Of a stretch of 64,000 nucleotides of DNA, positions 45,735-56,560 are shown piece by piece. The stretch is from the NCBI GenBank assembly GCA_031266365.1, contig JAISBE010000003.1, positions 1 to 64,000 of the forward strand, read 5' to 3'. Numbering within the stretch: the first letter of the stretch is position 1; every line of letters begins with the position of its first letter. The stretch is from Oscillospiraceae bacterium. GTDB lineage: Bacteria; Bacillota; Clostridia; Oscillospirales; Acutalibacteraceae. The position numbers were made by a program, and so were the translations under genes. The notes under the pieces are model-generated. The model did no database searches. It was not told the DNA's origin and saw only the letters and a program-made list of their open reading frames with translations.

Positions 45735-48700
45735 CTATATTATAATTTCCTTCCCTAAGTCAAATGAATATATTATACAGCTCTTGACTTTTTTATCTGT
45801 GCAGCGCTCGATGGCGTAGCGGTATAAATTTAGCTGATGAGAGTAAAGTTCAACCAATTTTTTTGTTGTTTTGGTTTTGTCTGTTTTATAATCAACTATA
45901 ACAATATATCCGTCTTCTTCAAATATACAGTCGATTGCGCCTTGCAGAACGACCAATTCATCTTTTAAGTTGCCGGTTAAATCTTTTTTTATCGTCGAAG
46001 ATTTTATGTCTACCGTGAATCGATATTCCCTCAAAACATATGGCGATGCTAAAATTCTTTTTACTAAATCACTTTGAAAAAATATGTGTAATTTTTCAAA
46101 ATCCAGCATGGTTTTCTGTTGTTCAGATAGTATCCCCGTTTTTATCAATTCAAAGCAGTAATTTTTCAAATTATTTTTGGCTTTATTAAAATCAGCGACC
46201 TGCAAAAAGTAATGCAAGGCACTGCCTCTTTCTGTGGCAGTGTGTTTTTGGCTGTCTAGGAAAGAAGGCTTTAAGTTTGCTTCGTAACTATCGCTGTTAT
46301 AACTTTTGGCCAGCTCTGAAACTGATATCTTTGCGGGAATGCCTAATAAATCTTTTTTATCGTAATAGTAATCAAATCTTCTTGAAAGTTCTAAAAATAT
46401 CTCATGATCGCATACAGATTTTTTGATAATATCTGGATCACTATGTGCTTTTTCTGGGCCTGGCGGATCGGATGAATCCTTTTGAGCTATAATTTTTGAG
46501 GTTACGATTTCAATTTCCCAATTACCTTCTGTTATTTCCACAATTTCATTTTCCATGTAGATCATTTCTCTCAGAATATCACCAGATGGGTGTCTTAGAG
46601 CGCAAAGTAGGAGCCAATCGGTGAAGCTTTGGCAATTTTTAATAGTAAATGCTAGCGTTTTTTTGTGCGAAGCTATTCCTATGGAAAGTCTTTGTAAGGT
46701 TTTGGTTAAATTTTTTACTGTGCTTAATAAAATAAGTTTTTGTTTTGCCCTCGTAAGAGCAACATATAAAATTCTAAGCTCCTCTGAGGTTTCTTCCTTT
46801 TTGATCTCCAAAGAAATAGCCTCTCGCTGAAGCGTTGTGTATTGATACATTTTTTCTAAATCTCGTATTTTCATTCCTATCCCTAATTTGGGATGCAAAA
46901 GTAAGTCTTCGTGATCTTTATGAAACTTGCGAGAGCAGTTTGCTAAAATACAAATAGGAAACTCCAGTCCTTTAGAGCGATGGATGCTCATAATTTTTAC
47001 TGCGTTTTCAGATTTAGACTCCGCTGAATTGCCTTCTAAATTAGTTTGATTTGCTTCCAGCTTGTCTATTAGGTTGAGAAACCCGGACAAACTATTATTT
47101 TGCGCTGATCGCTCATAATCTCGCGCATATAGAAGAAATCGTTTTAGGTTGGCAACTTTACTGTTTCCGTTATCAAATACCTGAATCATGGAAATTATGC
47201 CAAGTTTGTAATAAATATAGTCTAGCAGATGACTTATAGTCAATGTTTTTGCCAGATTTCGGTATTCCTCTAATTTTTCTAAAAAGTAAATACAATGAGA
47301 ATTTGCTGTATTTTTTATCGAAATAAAAAGGGCATTTTCTTTGTCTTTAGAGCGAATTTGGGCCAATTCATCTAAAGAAAAGCCAAAGATGGGTCCAGTC
47401 AGCACCGCAAGTAAAGGTATATCCTGCACAGGATTATCGATCACTCGCAATAAAGAAATAACAGTGGTAATTTCTCGAAGCGCAAAGAAATTTTCAGAAG
47501 TGTCTGAACAGACGCTCATTGATTCTTCTAAGATACGCTTGAAAGTTTCCATGTGCTGTTTGGTATTTCTAAAAAGTATGCAAAAATCGCTGAATTTAAC
47601 TGGGCGTGAAGTATCGCCATCTTGCACTTTATAGCCTTCTGATACCATTTTATTTATTATTTGCGCAGTATACCTTGCCTCTATTACATCCAACTCTTCG
47701 CCTGAATTTTCTGATTCTATAATATTTAAATATAGAGATTTTTCCTTTTGTTCCAAAGGTGCCGCTTTGTTTTTTGAGTTTTCTATTCCTGCAACCATCT
47801 TTTCTTCTTGGTCGTAGTTGATGCCTCCAATATCACAGGACATAAGCTGATCGAAGATAAAGTTTACCGCATCGATGATTTCTTTTTTGCTTCTAAAATT
47901 TTTTTCTAAGATAATCTTAGCAGGAAAAATTGGCATGATTTGGTTATAAAGCTCATAAGTTTCCTTTTTTTTGATGAATATTTCCGGCATGGCTTGGCGA
48001 AACCCATATATACTTTGCTTTGCATCTCCAACGATAAATAAATTTTTTTCCTGCTTAGAAATAGCTCTAAAAATCAAATCTTGTATCTCATTTGTGTCTT
48101 GGTATTCATCAATTAGTATTTCATCGAATTCTTCTGAGAGGTTTTGCGCTAGCTTGGTTTTTACTAAAATTTTCCCAGTGCTGGAATTTAATGTTTGCTG
48201 ATTACCTGTTTGTGCAATATAAGCATACGGAGTTGCAATTTCCGCATATGCATCTTTATCTATTACCAAGAGTTTTAGTAACAGGTGCTCTAAATCGCCA
48301 AAATCTAAAATGTTTTTTTTAAGTTTGAACTTTTTAAGCTCCTCTTTAAATTTCTTCACTGCGTAAAAAAGAGAGCGGATTAAAGGAAATAATTTACAAA
48401 AATCTTCATAATATTCGGCTTCGTTTATAGAGAATAATTTCTTTAATTTTTCAATAGTTTCTTTGATTTTTTTTCTATATTCCAAAATTCTAGCTTTTTT
48501 TTCTGTGCTATCGCAATTTTTGGGCGAGCCTAACCTCGCAAACGAAAACGTTTGTAAGCATGAAACAGTCGCATCCCAATCTTTTTTTTTATCATGTATT
48601 TTAATTTTGAAAAATTATCCAAATCGGCTAAAAGTGGTTTCATATATGCCTTGCAAAGCGTTAAATCGTTGTTTAAATCAGATATGATACCGTTTAATAT

Positions 48701-49384
48701 ATCGATACAGTAATCGCTTGCCTGTTTGGCATAAATTAAGATAGTCTCTATCCAGGAGTCCTTTGAAATAGGAAGGGCATTTTTATATTTATTGAAATTT
48801 TCGGCAAACCAGTCTTCAGGAAATGGAAGAGATTGACTGAAATTATATATTTTTTCAATAATTTCAGTAAGTTTTGAATCATCTTTTACTGCACTGACGT
48901 TTTCTACAAGTGCAATGAATTCTTTGTTATTTTCTTGGTATAAATTTTCTATTGCATCTTGCATCGCTCTTTCTTTTAAAGAAAGAAGCTCATTTGAATC
49001 GGCGACACGAAAATTAGGAGGAATATCGAGGTAATGAAAATTCTCTCTTATAATTTTACTGCAAAAACTGTGCACAGTGCCAATATTTGCGTATGAAAGT
49101 AAAATTTGTTGTCTAACTAAGTTTTTATCTCGTGGATTTTTAGAAATAAGAGAGGTAATTTCATCGTTTAGTCTTTGTTTAATTTCTGCAGCTGCAGCAT
49201 TTGTGAATGTGATAATGAGTAATTTATCGGCGTCGCATGGGCATGTAGGGTCTGTTAATTTCTCTATGATTCTTTGCACCAGCACGGCGGTTTTTCCTGA
49301 ACCAGCAGCTGCAGATACTAAAATGCTTCCTCCTTTGGCATTTATCGCTTTTTTTTGATTTTCTGTCCAGTTTTGATCGGCCAT
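45735..49384 (-). pseudogene. addA: ATP-dependent helicase/nuclease AddA, frameshifted
   Basis: Two adjacent frames together encode one AddA of about 1,215 residues, the normal size. Part 1 (49384-48530) has Walker A SAAAGSGKTAVLVQR, ITFTNAAAAEIKQR and the motif around TVHSFCSKII. Part 2 (from about 48580 to 45735) has DEYQDTNEIQD, GDAKQSIYGFRQA, SIHRSKGLEFP, VALTRAKQKL and the C-terminal RecB-type nuclease motif VDYKTDK. The frames part at an A9 run (T9 at 48582-48590 on the plus strand); ten A's would restore the frame. Either addA is dead, or polymerase slippage on the run yields some full-length protein, or it is a sequencing error. addB is not adjacent. Confidence 0.85.
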
Positions 49385-49622
49385 GTTTGATTCTCCATTT
49401 AATTAAATCATAGTATTTTGAAAATTTAAAAACAAATTATAACCTATTCAACAAAATTATATCGTGGAAATCGCAAAATAGCAAATGTATTTTTGCTGCT
49501 TTAATTTTAAATTTATACGCTTTATTGTGAATTATTGTACAAATATTATATATTTTTTAATATAATAAATATATAATAACATTAAGTATACATAAAATAA
49601 ATTTGAAAGGAAGAAGTAAAAT

Positions 49623-52463
49623 ATGTTTTTTAAAATTAAGAAGTTAATCTCCAAATTAACATGCATTTCGCTGGCAATTTCTTTAGGATGTTCCTTTTCC
49701 GTTCCAGCAGTGCGTGCGGACACAAGCCCTTATACCGAATTTGAAATTTGTAATAGAGAAGGCGGCATGGGTAACTGCGGTGGGCAAGGTGGAAATTATA
49801 CACATTGGGCCCACAGGTTAGATATGTTTAAAGATGATATTTTGCAAGCATTTAAATTTTTAAATGGAAAAAGAATCATAATTTGCAGCAACGATAGCGC
49901 ATTTTTGGATAATTTTAAAGTGTTAAAACCCGAGTTTGATATTGTTCACAAAGATTCTATCGAATCAGTTAATTTTGCAAATTATGATTATGTTATCGAT
50001 ACAATTTACGCGCCTCCATTTTTACAAACTGTTTATAAAAGCAAAAACGTGATTTCATTTATTGAGGTTTATAAATCGATACTTTACGAGAAGGTGTTGC
50101 AATTTTTTAAAGATAACAAAATTCAATATTATTTTTTTGAGGTCCCAGAGAAATCAAAATTAAAAAATCTTGATGATTTTGAACGAGAAATGTTCAGCGG
50201 AAAATGTCCATCAAATATGGAAGAAACGCGAGAGGTAGAAAGTTTTAGTGAGATTTTGGATAAGCTTTTTCCTGATAATCAAAGATGCAGGGATTATTTA
50301 ATGAATTTTGATTATTCACAGATACAGCATTATAATAATGGAAGATATAAAGTGCGGATGGATGGCAGCAATGATTACAACAACGTGGTCAACGGCGTTA
50401 GAATTACACCTGATATGCCTGAAAATTTTAGAAATAAAGCTCACTTTTTTGGCACATGCACTGTTGCCGGGCACTATGTAACTGATGAATTTACAGTTAC
50501 GAATTATATGCAAAAACGCATAAACGAGCACTTTGCTGATACATACGGGGTTGTGAATTACGGGACAACATTCGATGACTCCATGAATGATTTCGAAAGA
50601 ATGCTGGATACTGCTTACAAACCTGGGGATGTGGTTATAAACATAAATCATAAAAGTTGCCCAGTGTTTTGCAAAATAGCTCAAAAACATGGTATAGAAA
50701 TGACCGAAACATCGCAATTGTTCAGCAGACCGCACGACCACGGGTACTGTATGTTCGATGACCCCGCTCATCTCAATGATGTTGGGAATGCGCTCATCGC
50801 TGATTTTGTTTACTCGCGGATAAAGGACGATTTAGCACGACAAATTGAAATTTCAGAAGATGCGGAAATAAAATTTGAACATGTTAAAAAAGATGTAGGT
50901 TTAACACAACAAACAAAAGAACTTGATGCTTATGTGAAATCGTTGAATAAAATAAAACTAGAAGATGCAGAAAGCAAAAATATTGGTTCCATCGTGATGA
51001 ATTGCAACCCGTTCACTTTAGGCCACAGATATCTAATTGAAGAGGCATTGAAGCGAGTGGATCACCTATATATTTTTGTGGTTCAAGAAGATATGTCTGT
51101 CTTTCCTTTTATAGATAGAATAGATTTGGTAAAGAGAGGGACCTCTGATCTTAGAAATGTCACTGTTTTGCCGAGCGGAAGTTGGATAATATCTACCAAA
51201 ACTTTCCCGGAATATTTTTCTAAAGAAAGATTACAAGCGATGACTATAGATCCATCTATTGATGTTGAAATTTTTGGAGAACACATCGCACCTGCTTTGG
51301 GCATAAAAATCAGATTTGCAGGCGAAGAGCCTTTGGATCAAATAACACGGCAATACAACAGAGCGATGGCAGAAAAATTACCTATTTATGGAGTGGGCTT
51401 TTGTGAAATTCCAAGATTAGAAATTGAAGGTGCGCCGATAAGCGCATCGATGGTGCGCAGGCTTATTGGCGAGGAAGGCGGGCTTGATTTACTGCACAAG
51501 TATGTCCCTCAGTCAACGTTGGATTATTTAAGGTTAAAAAAAGGTCCTCCTTATAAAGTAGCGAGGTCAGAAAATCCCAAAGTTTCGGTAATTATCCCGA
51601 TTTATAACGCTGAGAACACTTTGCATAAGTGTTTGCAAAGTGTTGTAAATCAAACGTTGAGGGATATTGAAATTATTTGTGTTAATGATGGGTCTAAAGA
51701 TAGCTCTTTGAGCATTTTGGAGCAACACGCTGCAAAAGATGAAAGAATTATTATTATAGATAAGAAAAATGGTGGAGCTGCTTCTGCAAGAAATGCGGGC
51801 TTAGATGCAGCGACAGGTGCTTATTTGGAATTCGTTGATTCTGACGATTGGATTGATGAAAAAACTTGTGAAATCAACGTGAAGTGTGCCGACGAAAACA
51901 ATGCGGATATAGTTGTGTTTGGAGCGTGGTATATTGATGTTCCTTTGCACAAAGAGTATCATTATGGCCCCAAAGCAACCTATTATTTTCACGGTAATGG
52001 AGTGTTAAGTTTTTTAGATCAAGAGGGAATTTATTCGGTTATTTGGAACCGTCTATATCGGCGAGATATGGTTGTTGCTTCTGGAGTAAAATTCAATTGC
52101 GCGTTGCGCAACAAAGATGACACCTGTTTTAATTTAGATATTCTTCCGTCAGTTAATAACGCGGTTATAAATCCTGAAATATATTACTATCATATAGGGG
52201 ATAACCATGGGATAGAACGAACTGCAAACTATGAACAAACTTTGCAGCAAGATAGGGTAATAATTGAGCACTTTTATAACGCTTGGCATTGTCCCCGCCT
52301 TTTGCAGTATGCCTTTATCGCCGATTCAGCATTAGTAGGTTTAGCAAATTGGATGGGCAATGTGGAATTAAAGAATAAGGGTGCAACAGAAGATGTTATT
52401 GCTGATTTATTAAAGGCAGTTGACATGCTCATCTCGCAAGGAGCAAAAGCTGAAATATTATAA
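49623..52463 (+). CDS. Exported SGNH - CitC-like nucleotidyltransferase - GT2 fusion
   Basis: 946 residues. Residues 1-32 are a textbook signal peptide (KIKKLISK, hydrophobic core, cleavage after AVRA). Residues ~33-440 are SGNH-hydrolase-like: FFGTCTVAGHYVTDEFTV (first block, Ser replaced) and the catalytic DPAHLNDVGNAL (Asp-His). Residues ~453-630 match the C-terminal domain of citrate-lyase ligase: GSIVMNCNPFTLGHRYLIEEAL (the nucleotidyltransferase (T/H)xGH) and PISASMVRRLI (ISxxxxR). Residues ~652-946 are a family-2 glycosyltransferase: KVSVIIPIYN, CVNDGSKDSS, GGAASARNAG, FVDSDDWID (DxD). Related fusions occur in capsule clusters but in the cytosol; an export signal is unusual and suggests an enzyme acting outside the bacterium, conceivably on host molecules. 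No other sugar genes are near. Ribosome site AAAGGAAG. Confidence 0.8.
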   Translation: MFFKIKKLISKLTCISLAISLGCSFSVPAVRADTSPYTEFEICNREGGMGNCGGQGGNYTHWAHRLDMFKDDILQAFKFLNGKRIIICSNDSAFLDNFKVLKPEFDIVHKDSIESVNFANYDYVIDTIYAPPFLQTVYKSKNVISFIEVYKSILYEKVLQFFKDNKIQYYFFEVPEKSKLKNLDDFEREMFSGKCPSNMEETREVESFSEILDKLFPDNQRCRDYLMNFDYSQIQHYNNGRYKVRMDGSNDYNNVVNGVRITPDMPENFRNKAHFFGTCTVAGHYVTDEFTVTNYMQKRINEHFADTYGVVNYGTTFDDSMNDFERMLDTAYKPGDVVININHKSCPVFCKIAQKHGIEMTETSQLFSRPHDHGYCMFDDPAHLNDVGNALIADFVYSRIKDDLARQIEISEDAEIKFEHVKKDVGLTQQTKELDAYVKSLNKIKLEDAESKNIGSIVMNCNPFTLGHRYLIEEALKRVDHLYIFVVQEDMSVFPFIDRIDLVKRGTSDLRNVTVLPSGSWIISTKTFPEYFSKERLQAMTIDPSIDVEIFGEHIAPALGIKIRFAGEEPLDQITRQYNRAMAEKLPIYGVGFCEIPRLEIEGAPISASMVRRLIGEEGGLDLLHKYVPQSTLDYLRLKKGPPYKVARSENPKVSVIIPIYNAENTLHKCLQSVVNQTLRDIEIICVNDGSKDSSLSILEQHAAKDERIIIIDKKNGGAASARNAGLDAATGAYLEFVDSDDWIDEKTCEINVKCADENNADIVVFGAWYIDVPLHKEYHYGPKATYYFHGNGVLSFLDQEGIYSVIWNRLYRRDMVVASGVKFNCALRNKDDTCFNLDILPSVNNAVINPEIYYYHIGDNHGIERTANYEQTLQQDRVIIEHFYNAWHCPRLLQYAFIADSALVGLANWMGNVELKNKGATEDVIADLLKAVDMLISQGAKAEIL

Positions 52464-52724
52464 AAAACGGCAGGACGCAGAGGATGAAGTTTTTGATGTG
52501 GCCTAGCAGCAGCGGTAGAATTTTGGCATACCTTGGTTTTATATAGTTGTAATGTGATAATATTTCTAGTAATTAAAAATAAAAAATAGCTTTATTGCGA
52601 AAATAACTTGCATTTTATTAATAAATATTATATACTTAGATTATAGTAATAAATACCATAAAATTTTGAGAATTAAAGCTAAAAAACTTAACATAAAGTT
52701 GCAAATAAAGGAATGAATTATTTT

Positions 52725-53027
52725 ATGAACCCATTGAAAAATAGGAAAACTAAAGTGATCACCATGTTTCGTTTTATTATTTTCGCATTTATAGGATGCG
52801 TTGCGTTAAATTTGACAAATCAACAAATGCAAATTAATAGAAAGAAACTTGAACTTGAAAAAATACAATCTGACTTGGCAACACAAAGCGTAAGTAATCA
52901 AAAATTAAGTGAAATGGTAACTGCTGAGCAAAAAGACGATCCAGAGTATATCGAAAAAATTGCGCGCGACGAATTAAACCTTGCAGAACCAGGCGAACGC
53001 GTTTTTGTTACCATAGCGGGGAATTGA
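52725..53027 (+). CDS. divIC: Septum formation initiator FtsB/DivIC
   Basis: 100 residues. Start ATG 52725, 12 bases after AAAGGA; ATG 52713 touches the ribosome site. A basic N-terminus, one membrane helix (FRFIIFAFIGCVALNL), a coiled coil (QMQINRKKLELEKIQSDL ...) and the conserved C-terminal IEKIARDELNLAEPGERVF identify a DivIC-type divisome protein, which bridges FtsL and FtsQ/DivIB. It is followed 26 bases on by an S1-domain gene, the conserved Firmicute pairing. Confidence 0.9.
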   Translation: MNPLKNRKTKVITMFRFIIFAFIGCVALNLTNQQMQINRKKLELEKIQSDLATQSVSNQKLSEMVTAEQKDDPEYIEKIARDELNLAEPGERVFVTIAGN

Positions 53028-53053
53028 ATTTTAAGGAGGAGAAATAATTTATC

Positions 53054-53515
53054 ATGCAGCTTAAAATTGGATCAGTAATGGAAGGAAAGGTTAGTGGAAT
53101 AACGAAATTTGGCGCTTTTGTGGATATGCCTGATGGTAAAACAGGTATGGTACATATCTCTGAAATTTCTACTACTTTTGTGAATGAAATAAGAGATTAC
53201 GTCACTGAAGGGCAATTGGTGAGGGTAAAAGTGGTGAATATAACCGATACTGGAAAAATAGGGCTTTCGATGAAACAAGTTTTAGATAAACCTGATAAAG
53301 ATGTTAAAACGTTCTGCCCAAAGCCTAGATTTAATAATAAAACGTCAAAGCCGGAAATAAATCACGGCAAGAAAATCACGAATTTTGAACACATGATGTC
53401 CAAATTTAAACAGGCAAGCGAGGAAAAAATATATGATCTCAAAAAAGCTAATGAATCCAAACGAGGAGAGCACTCCAAGAAGAAACTACGAACGTTAAGT
53501 GATAATGGGTTTTAA
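53054..53515 (+). CDS. yabR: S1 RNA-binding domain protein (YabR-like)
   Basis: 153 residues: one S1 domain (residues 1-75; KIGSVMEGKVSGITKFGAFV, GMVHISEIS, LVRVKVVNI, GKIGLSMKQ) and a disordered Lys/Asn/Ser-rich tail. This is the general-stress/YabR-type protein that follows divIC in many Firmicutes; it probably binds ribosomal or messenger RNA. AAGGAGG ribosome site. Confidence 0.9.
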   Translation: MQLKIGSVMEGKVSGITKFGAFVDMPDGKTGMVHISEISTTFVNEIRDYVTEGQLVRVKVVNITDTGKIGLSMKQVLDKPDKDVKTFCPKPRFNNKTSKPEINHGKKITNFEHMMSKFKQASEEKIYDLKKANESKRGEHSKKKLRTLSDNGF

Positions 53516-53549
53516 GTGAATAGTTTAGATCATAAAATTTATATATAAT

Positions 53550-53840
53550 TTATTTAACATTGCCATTTTAAAAATGTAGTAATGTTATTTTTTTAATATA
53601 TTGTGAAAAATTGTTGACCTAATTTTAAATATATGGCAAAGTAAATGCATAATAAATATTGAATTATGGAAAAATACTAAATTTAGATTAATGTAGTTTA
53701 TTTAACATTAATATATTAAAAATATAATAACGTTACTTTTTGATATATTGCGCAAAAATTATTGATTTAATTTTAAATACATGGCAGAATAAATATGTAA
53801 TAAGTATTAAATTATAGAAAATTACTAAATTTTAGATTAA
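53550..53840. repeat. Tandem ~148-bp duplication upstream of a secreted-protein gene
   Basis: Copy 1 53550-53697 and copy 2 53698-~53840 align along their length with about 80-85% identity (both begin TTATTTAACATT and end TTAGATTAA, with TAATTTTAAATA and a trailing AAATATT-type block between). AT-rich. It fills the whole gap between yabR and the next gene and contains no other gene. Confidence 0.75.
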
Positions 53841-53860
53841 AAATAGAAAGGAAGTCATTT

Positions 53861-54319
53861 ATGAAAAAAATTTTGTCTTTATTAACCGGTGCAGCACTTG
53901 CAACTTGTATGCTTCATACCAATTTAACTCCTACGCATGCAGTGCTGAACGACTGCTGTGACGAATATGTTTTGAGGCTACCGACAGTCTTGGCTCGTCA
54001 ATATAGATTTACAGTATATGTGTATCCAGAGTTTAAGACAGAAACACCATTACGCGCGCGTGTAACTGTGCTCAGTGCGCGTAATGATAAAAGAATCAAA
54101 CACGAAGTATCGCCGCTGGTGGACATCAACAGAGGCTGCATTAATCGGCACATAATAACTTATACACAGATTGAATCGCTCCCACCGGAGGTGTGGTTTA
54201 GGGTCGATGTTGGTGGGCAAGATTCAACTTTTCATATATTCATGTATGCCACTGTAGAGGCGCTCTCCTTTTCAGAAGGCGTGCTCGGAGCAACAAATTT
54301 TGAATGTCAGATAAATTAA
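53861..54319 (+). CDS. Small secreted protein
   Basis: 152 residues with a signal peptide ending near PTHA (residue 27). GAAAGGAAG lies 7 bases upstream. The mature part looks like an all-beta sandwich: YRFTVYVYPEF, RVTVLSAR, HIITYTQIE, EVWFRVDVGG, HIFMYATVEA. Two early cysteines (DCC) and one at CINRH may pair. It resembles the small secreted protein at 60521 in size and strand pattern but I cannot prove homology. The end is FECQIN; the Cys at -4 is noted but Asn is not a typical CaaX terminus. Function unknown. Confidence 0.7.
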   Translation: MKKILSLLTGAALATCMLHTNLTPTHAVLNDCCDEYVLRLPTVLARQYRFTVYVYPEFKTETPLRARVTVLSARNDKRIKHEVSPLVDINRGCINRHIITYTQIESLPPEVWFRVDVGGQDSTFHIFMYATVEALSFSEGVLGATNFECQIN

Positions 54320-54476
54320 CCTTGTTTCATATTCCCTAGATAGCTAAATTCACGAATAGATGAAATTTATTTACTGAAAATATAGTGTGGTGATATAAAA
54401 ATTTAAATACTGTAAAAATATTAGGCGGGTTGACAATAACGATACCCAGATTGACAAATCAATTAAACATAAAGTT

Positions 54477-54520
54477 GAGGTAAAGGTGATAAAATACATC
54501 GCCTTTACCTCAGATTTTTT
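54477..54520 (+). terminator. Rho-independent terminator
   Basis: GAGGTAAAGGTGAT (54477-54490) pairs with ATCGCCTTTACCTC (54498-54511), 14 bp with one G-U, 7-base loop, then AGATTTTTT. Strong; 155 bases beyond the small secreted gene. Confidence 0.85.
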
Positions 54521-54613
54521 AGCTTATGCGACCGGTTAAAAACAACAACCGATTGCGATAATAGCGCTATTTATATTGCATGGATGACAAATATTTGCTA
54601 ATGTTAACTTATC

Positions 54614-56173
54614 TCAAAAATTAAGCAGCGTAAAAAGCCCTTCCAACCAGTCTGGTCTTTCAACAGCAGTGCCGCTGTCATCTGGGTCGCGCGACGGGAT
54701 ATCGTCATCGAGCTGAGAAAAATATGTTACTGTTTCATCAAAAATGGGAGACTTTCCAAAAGCACAAATTGCTATAACATTTGAGAAGGCGTCGATATCA
54801 AATTGCTTGCGTTTACCTGAAGTTGGACGTTTTACAGCTTTTTCTGCTACTAATGCTAATGCAGCATTTATTGAGCTGCTGCCCGAGTGGCAATTCACAA
54901 TTTTTGAGGTGTAATCACAGTTATCGTTTGGCAATTCGCCGAAAAGACCGCAAGCCCTAATTGGGGCAGGTCCACTAGTAAAGGCAGAAATTTCACCTTG
55001 CTCTGCACAGCACATACTTATTTCAATAATATCTTCGTTTGCTCCATCAAACCTGCCCACAATTCCTGCCGCTCCTGCATGACCCCCTTTTGGGGTTGCG
55101 ATTCTTGTGCCAACATTTCCGCTGGCGTAACATTCGCGTAAAATCACGTGTCTGTTATCGATAGCTCCGACGATTCCGCCGGCATAAGAACCTATGGAAT
55201 TATCAGCTGAAGATGAAATATTTCCAGAAGCTTTGCACTTTTCTATTGTTAGATGAGTGTCGCGTGATGCGCCTAATATTCCACCGGCACAGGATTTCTC
55301 GCCACCGCCACAATGTGAAAATATATTACCTGCTGCTGAACAACGGACGACTGTTACAGCGCCAAGTCCGAGTCCTAAAATTCCTCCAGCGAAAACTTTG
55401 CTGTGCGGTATTTTTTTGTCGTTTGCCTTATCAACAAAAATCGACACAGCGGTTTTGCAATTCTCGATTCTAGAATTTTCAGCGCAACCTATTAGTCCGC
55501 CGATACAAATTTCAGTGATACCTTTGCCCCCAAATGCAACGACTGAGCTTTCTTTGGTGTCATCACCGACGGTCAAATTCTTAATTTCTGCATCTAAAAT
55601 ATAGCCAAACAATCCGCCGCATATTTTTTCTGTTCCCGGCTTTGCCGTAGTGAAAATTCCCATGCCGGTTATAGTTTTGCCATTGCCGTCAAATGTGCCT
55701 TTAAATGGAGTTTTAACGGTTCCTATGAGTGAGAAAGAGTTAGTAATTATTTCCGGCGTTAATTCAAATGTGCGATCATCGCCTGGTTCATCTGTTTCTA
55801 AGGGCAAATTGCAAAATTCTTCTAAATCGATATCATCCTGCAATTCCACACGTTTTCCTGAAAAGTCATATTTAGCATCGCTGTTAACTAGCTTTGCAAA
55901 AGCAGTTAAATCTAGAGGGTCGTGAATTTGCAAAGGGTTTCCTTGATTGTAGTTTGGGTATTCTTTTCTAATTTCTTTAACTTTACTTTCGACTGCCTTA
56001 TCAAGTTTTGAAGGAGGGGTGGCGAATAAATCTTCTGGTAGATTGATTTTATTGAGGAATGTGATATTGCCATCTGCATGAACAAGTATTTGTTTTGAAT
56101 TTGCTATTAAAGTTGAACCCACAACTCCCATTGATAGTGCTATAGAAGCCAGTCTTTTTGTTAGTGCGAGCAT
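54614..56173 (-). CDS. Secreted GLUG-repeat beta-helix protein
   Basis: 519 residues from ATG 56173, 9 bases after AAAGGAAGG; an upstream in-frame ATG (56203) overlaps that site. Signal peptide to about ILVHA (residue 34). From residue ~160 the sequence is a series of GLUG-type repeats with the pattern GG(L/I)xG...I.NC...G: GGLFGYI, GGLIGCA, GGILGLG, GGILGAS, GGIVGAI, AGIVGRF, CGLFGEL. These stack into a beta-solenoid in surface adhesins and in IgA-protease-like proteins. The N-terminal domain contains FSLIGTVKTPFKGTFDGNGKTI, common at the start of such solenoids. No sortase motif or membrane anchor at the C-terminus, so it is either released or bound to something else. Confidence 0.8.
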   Translation of the reverse strand: MLALTKRLASIALSMGVVGSTLIANSKQILVHADGNITFLNKINLPEDLFATPPSKLDKAVESKVKEIRKEYPNYNQGNPLQIHDPLDLTAFAKLVNSDAKYDFSGKRVELQDDIDLEEFCNLPLETDEPGDDRTFELTPEIITNSFSLIGTVKTPFKGTFDGNGKTITGMGIFTTAKPGTEKICGGLFGYILDAEIKNLTVGDDTKESSVVAFGGKGITEICIGGLIGCAENSRIENCKTAVSIFVDKANDKKIPHSKVFAGGILGLGLGAVTVVRCSAAGNIFSHCGGGEKSCAGGILGASRDTHLTIEKCKASGNISSSADNSIGSYAGGIVGAIDNRHVILRECYASGNVGTRIATPKGGHAGAAGIVGRFDGANEDIIEISMCCAEQGEISAFTSGPAPIRACGLFGELPNDNCDYTSKIVNCHSGSSSINAALALVAEKAVKRPTSGKRKQFDIDAFSNVIAICAFGKSPIFDETVTYFSQLDDDIPSRDPDDSGTAVERPDWLEGLFTLLNF

Positions 56174-56560
56174 AATAGTACCTTCCTTTCTAAAATGAAG
56201 CATGTTATTTAATTAATAGTATATGCTTTTTACATAATATCACTAAAATTATATAAAGTCAACAACAAAAATAAGCTATTAGAACTATTAATAGCTTATT
56301 TGTTAACTTTAAAATTTGTTCCGATTTCAAATTCTCGCGATTTATTTGTATATTCAAACGAGGGCAATTATTCCCTTCTGGCTGGCAAAAAATTTTTGAG
56401 AATACTGCAAAAAGGATTATAAATAGTGGCGCAAATAATCTTATCATACACACATCGTTGGCGTGAAATCTCGTACAAAAAAGCCACATTTACAACTTCA
56501 CAGTATTTTAAAAAAAGGTGCTAAAATGCAATTTTATAGAACAATATTCAGTATAATATT

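Noticed and set aside
54305..54319. C-terminal CQIN of the small secreted protein as a CaaX box
   Set aside because: Cys is at -4 but Asn is not an accepted last residue, and the protein lacks the extra cysteines.
56259..56489. 76-residue minus-strand frame with a hydrophobic N-terminus
   Set aside because: No ribosome site, starts in a dispersed repeat, and composition looks non-coding.
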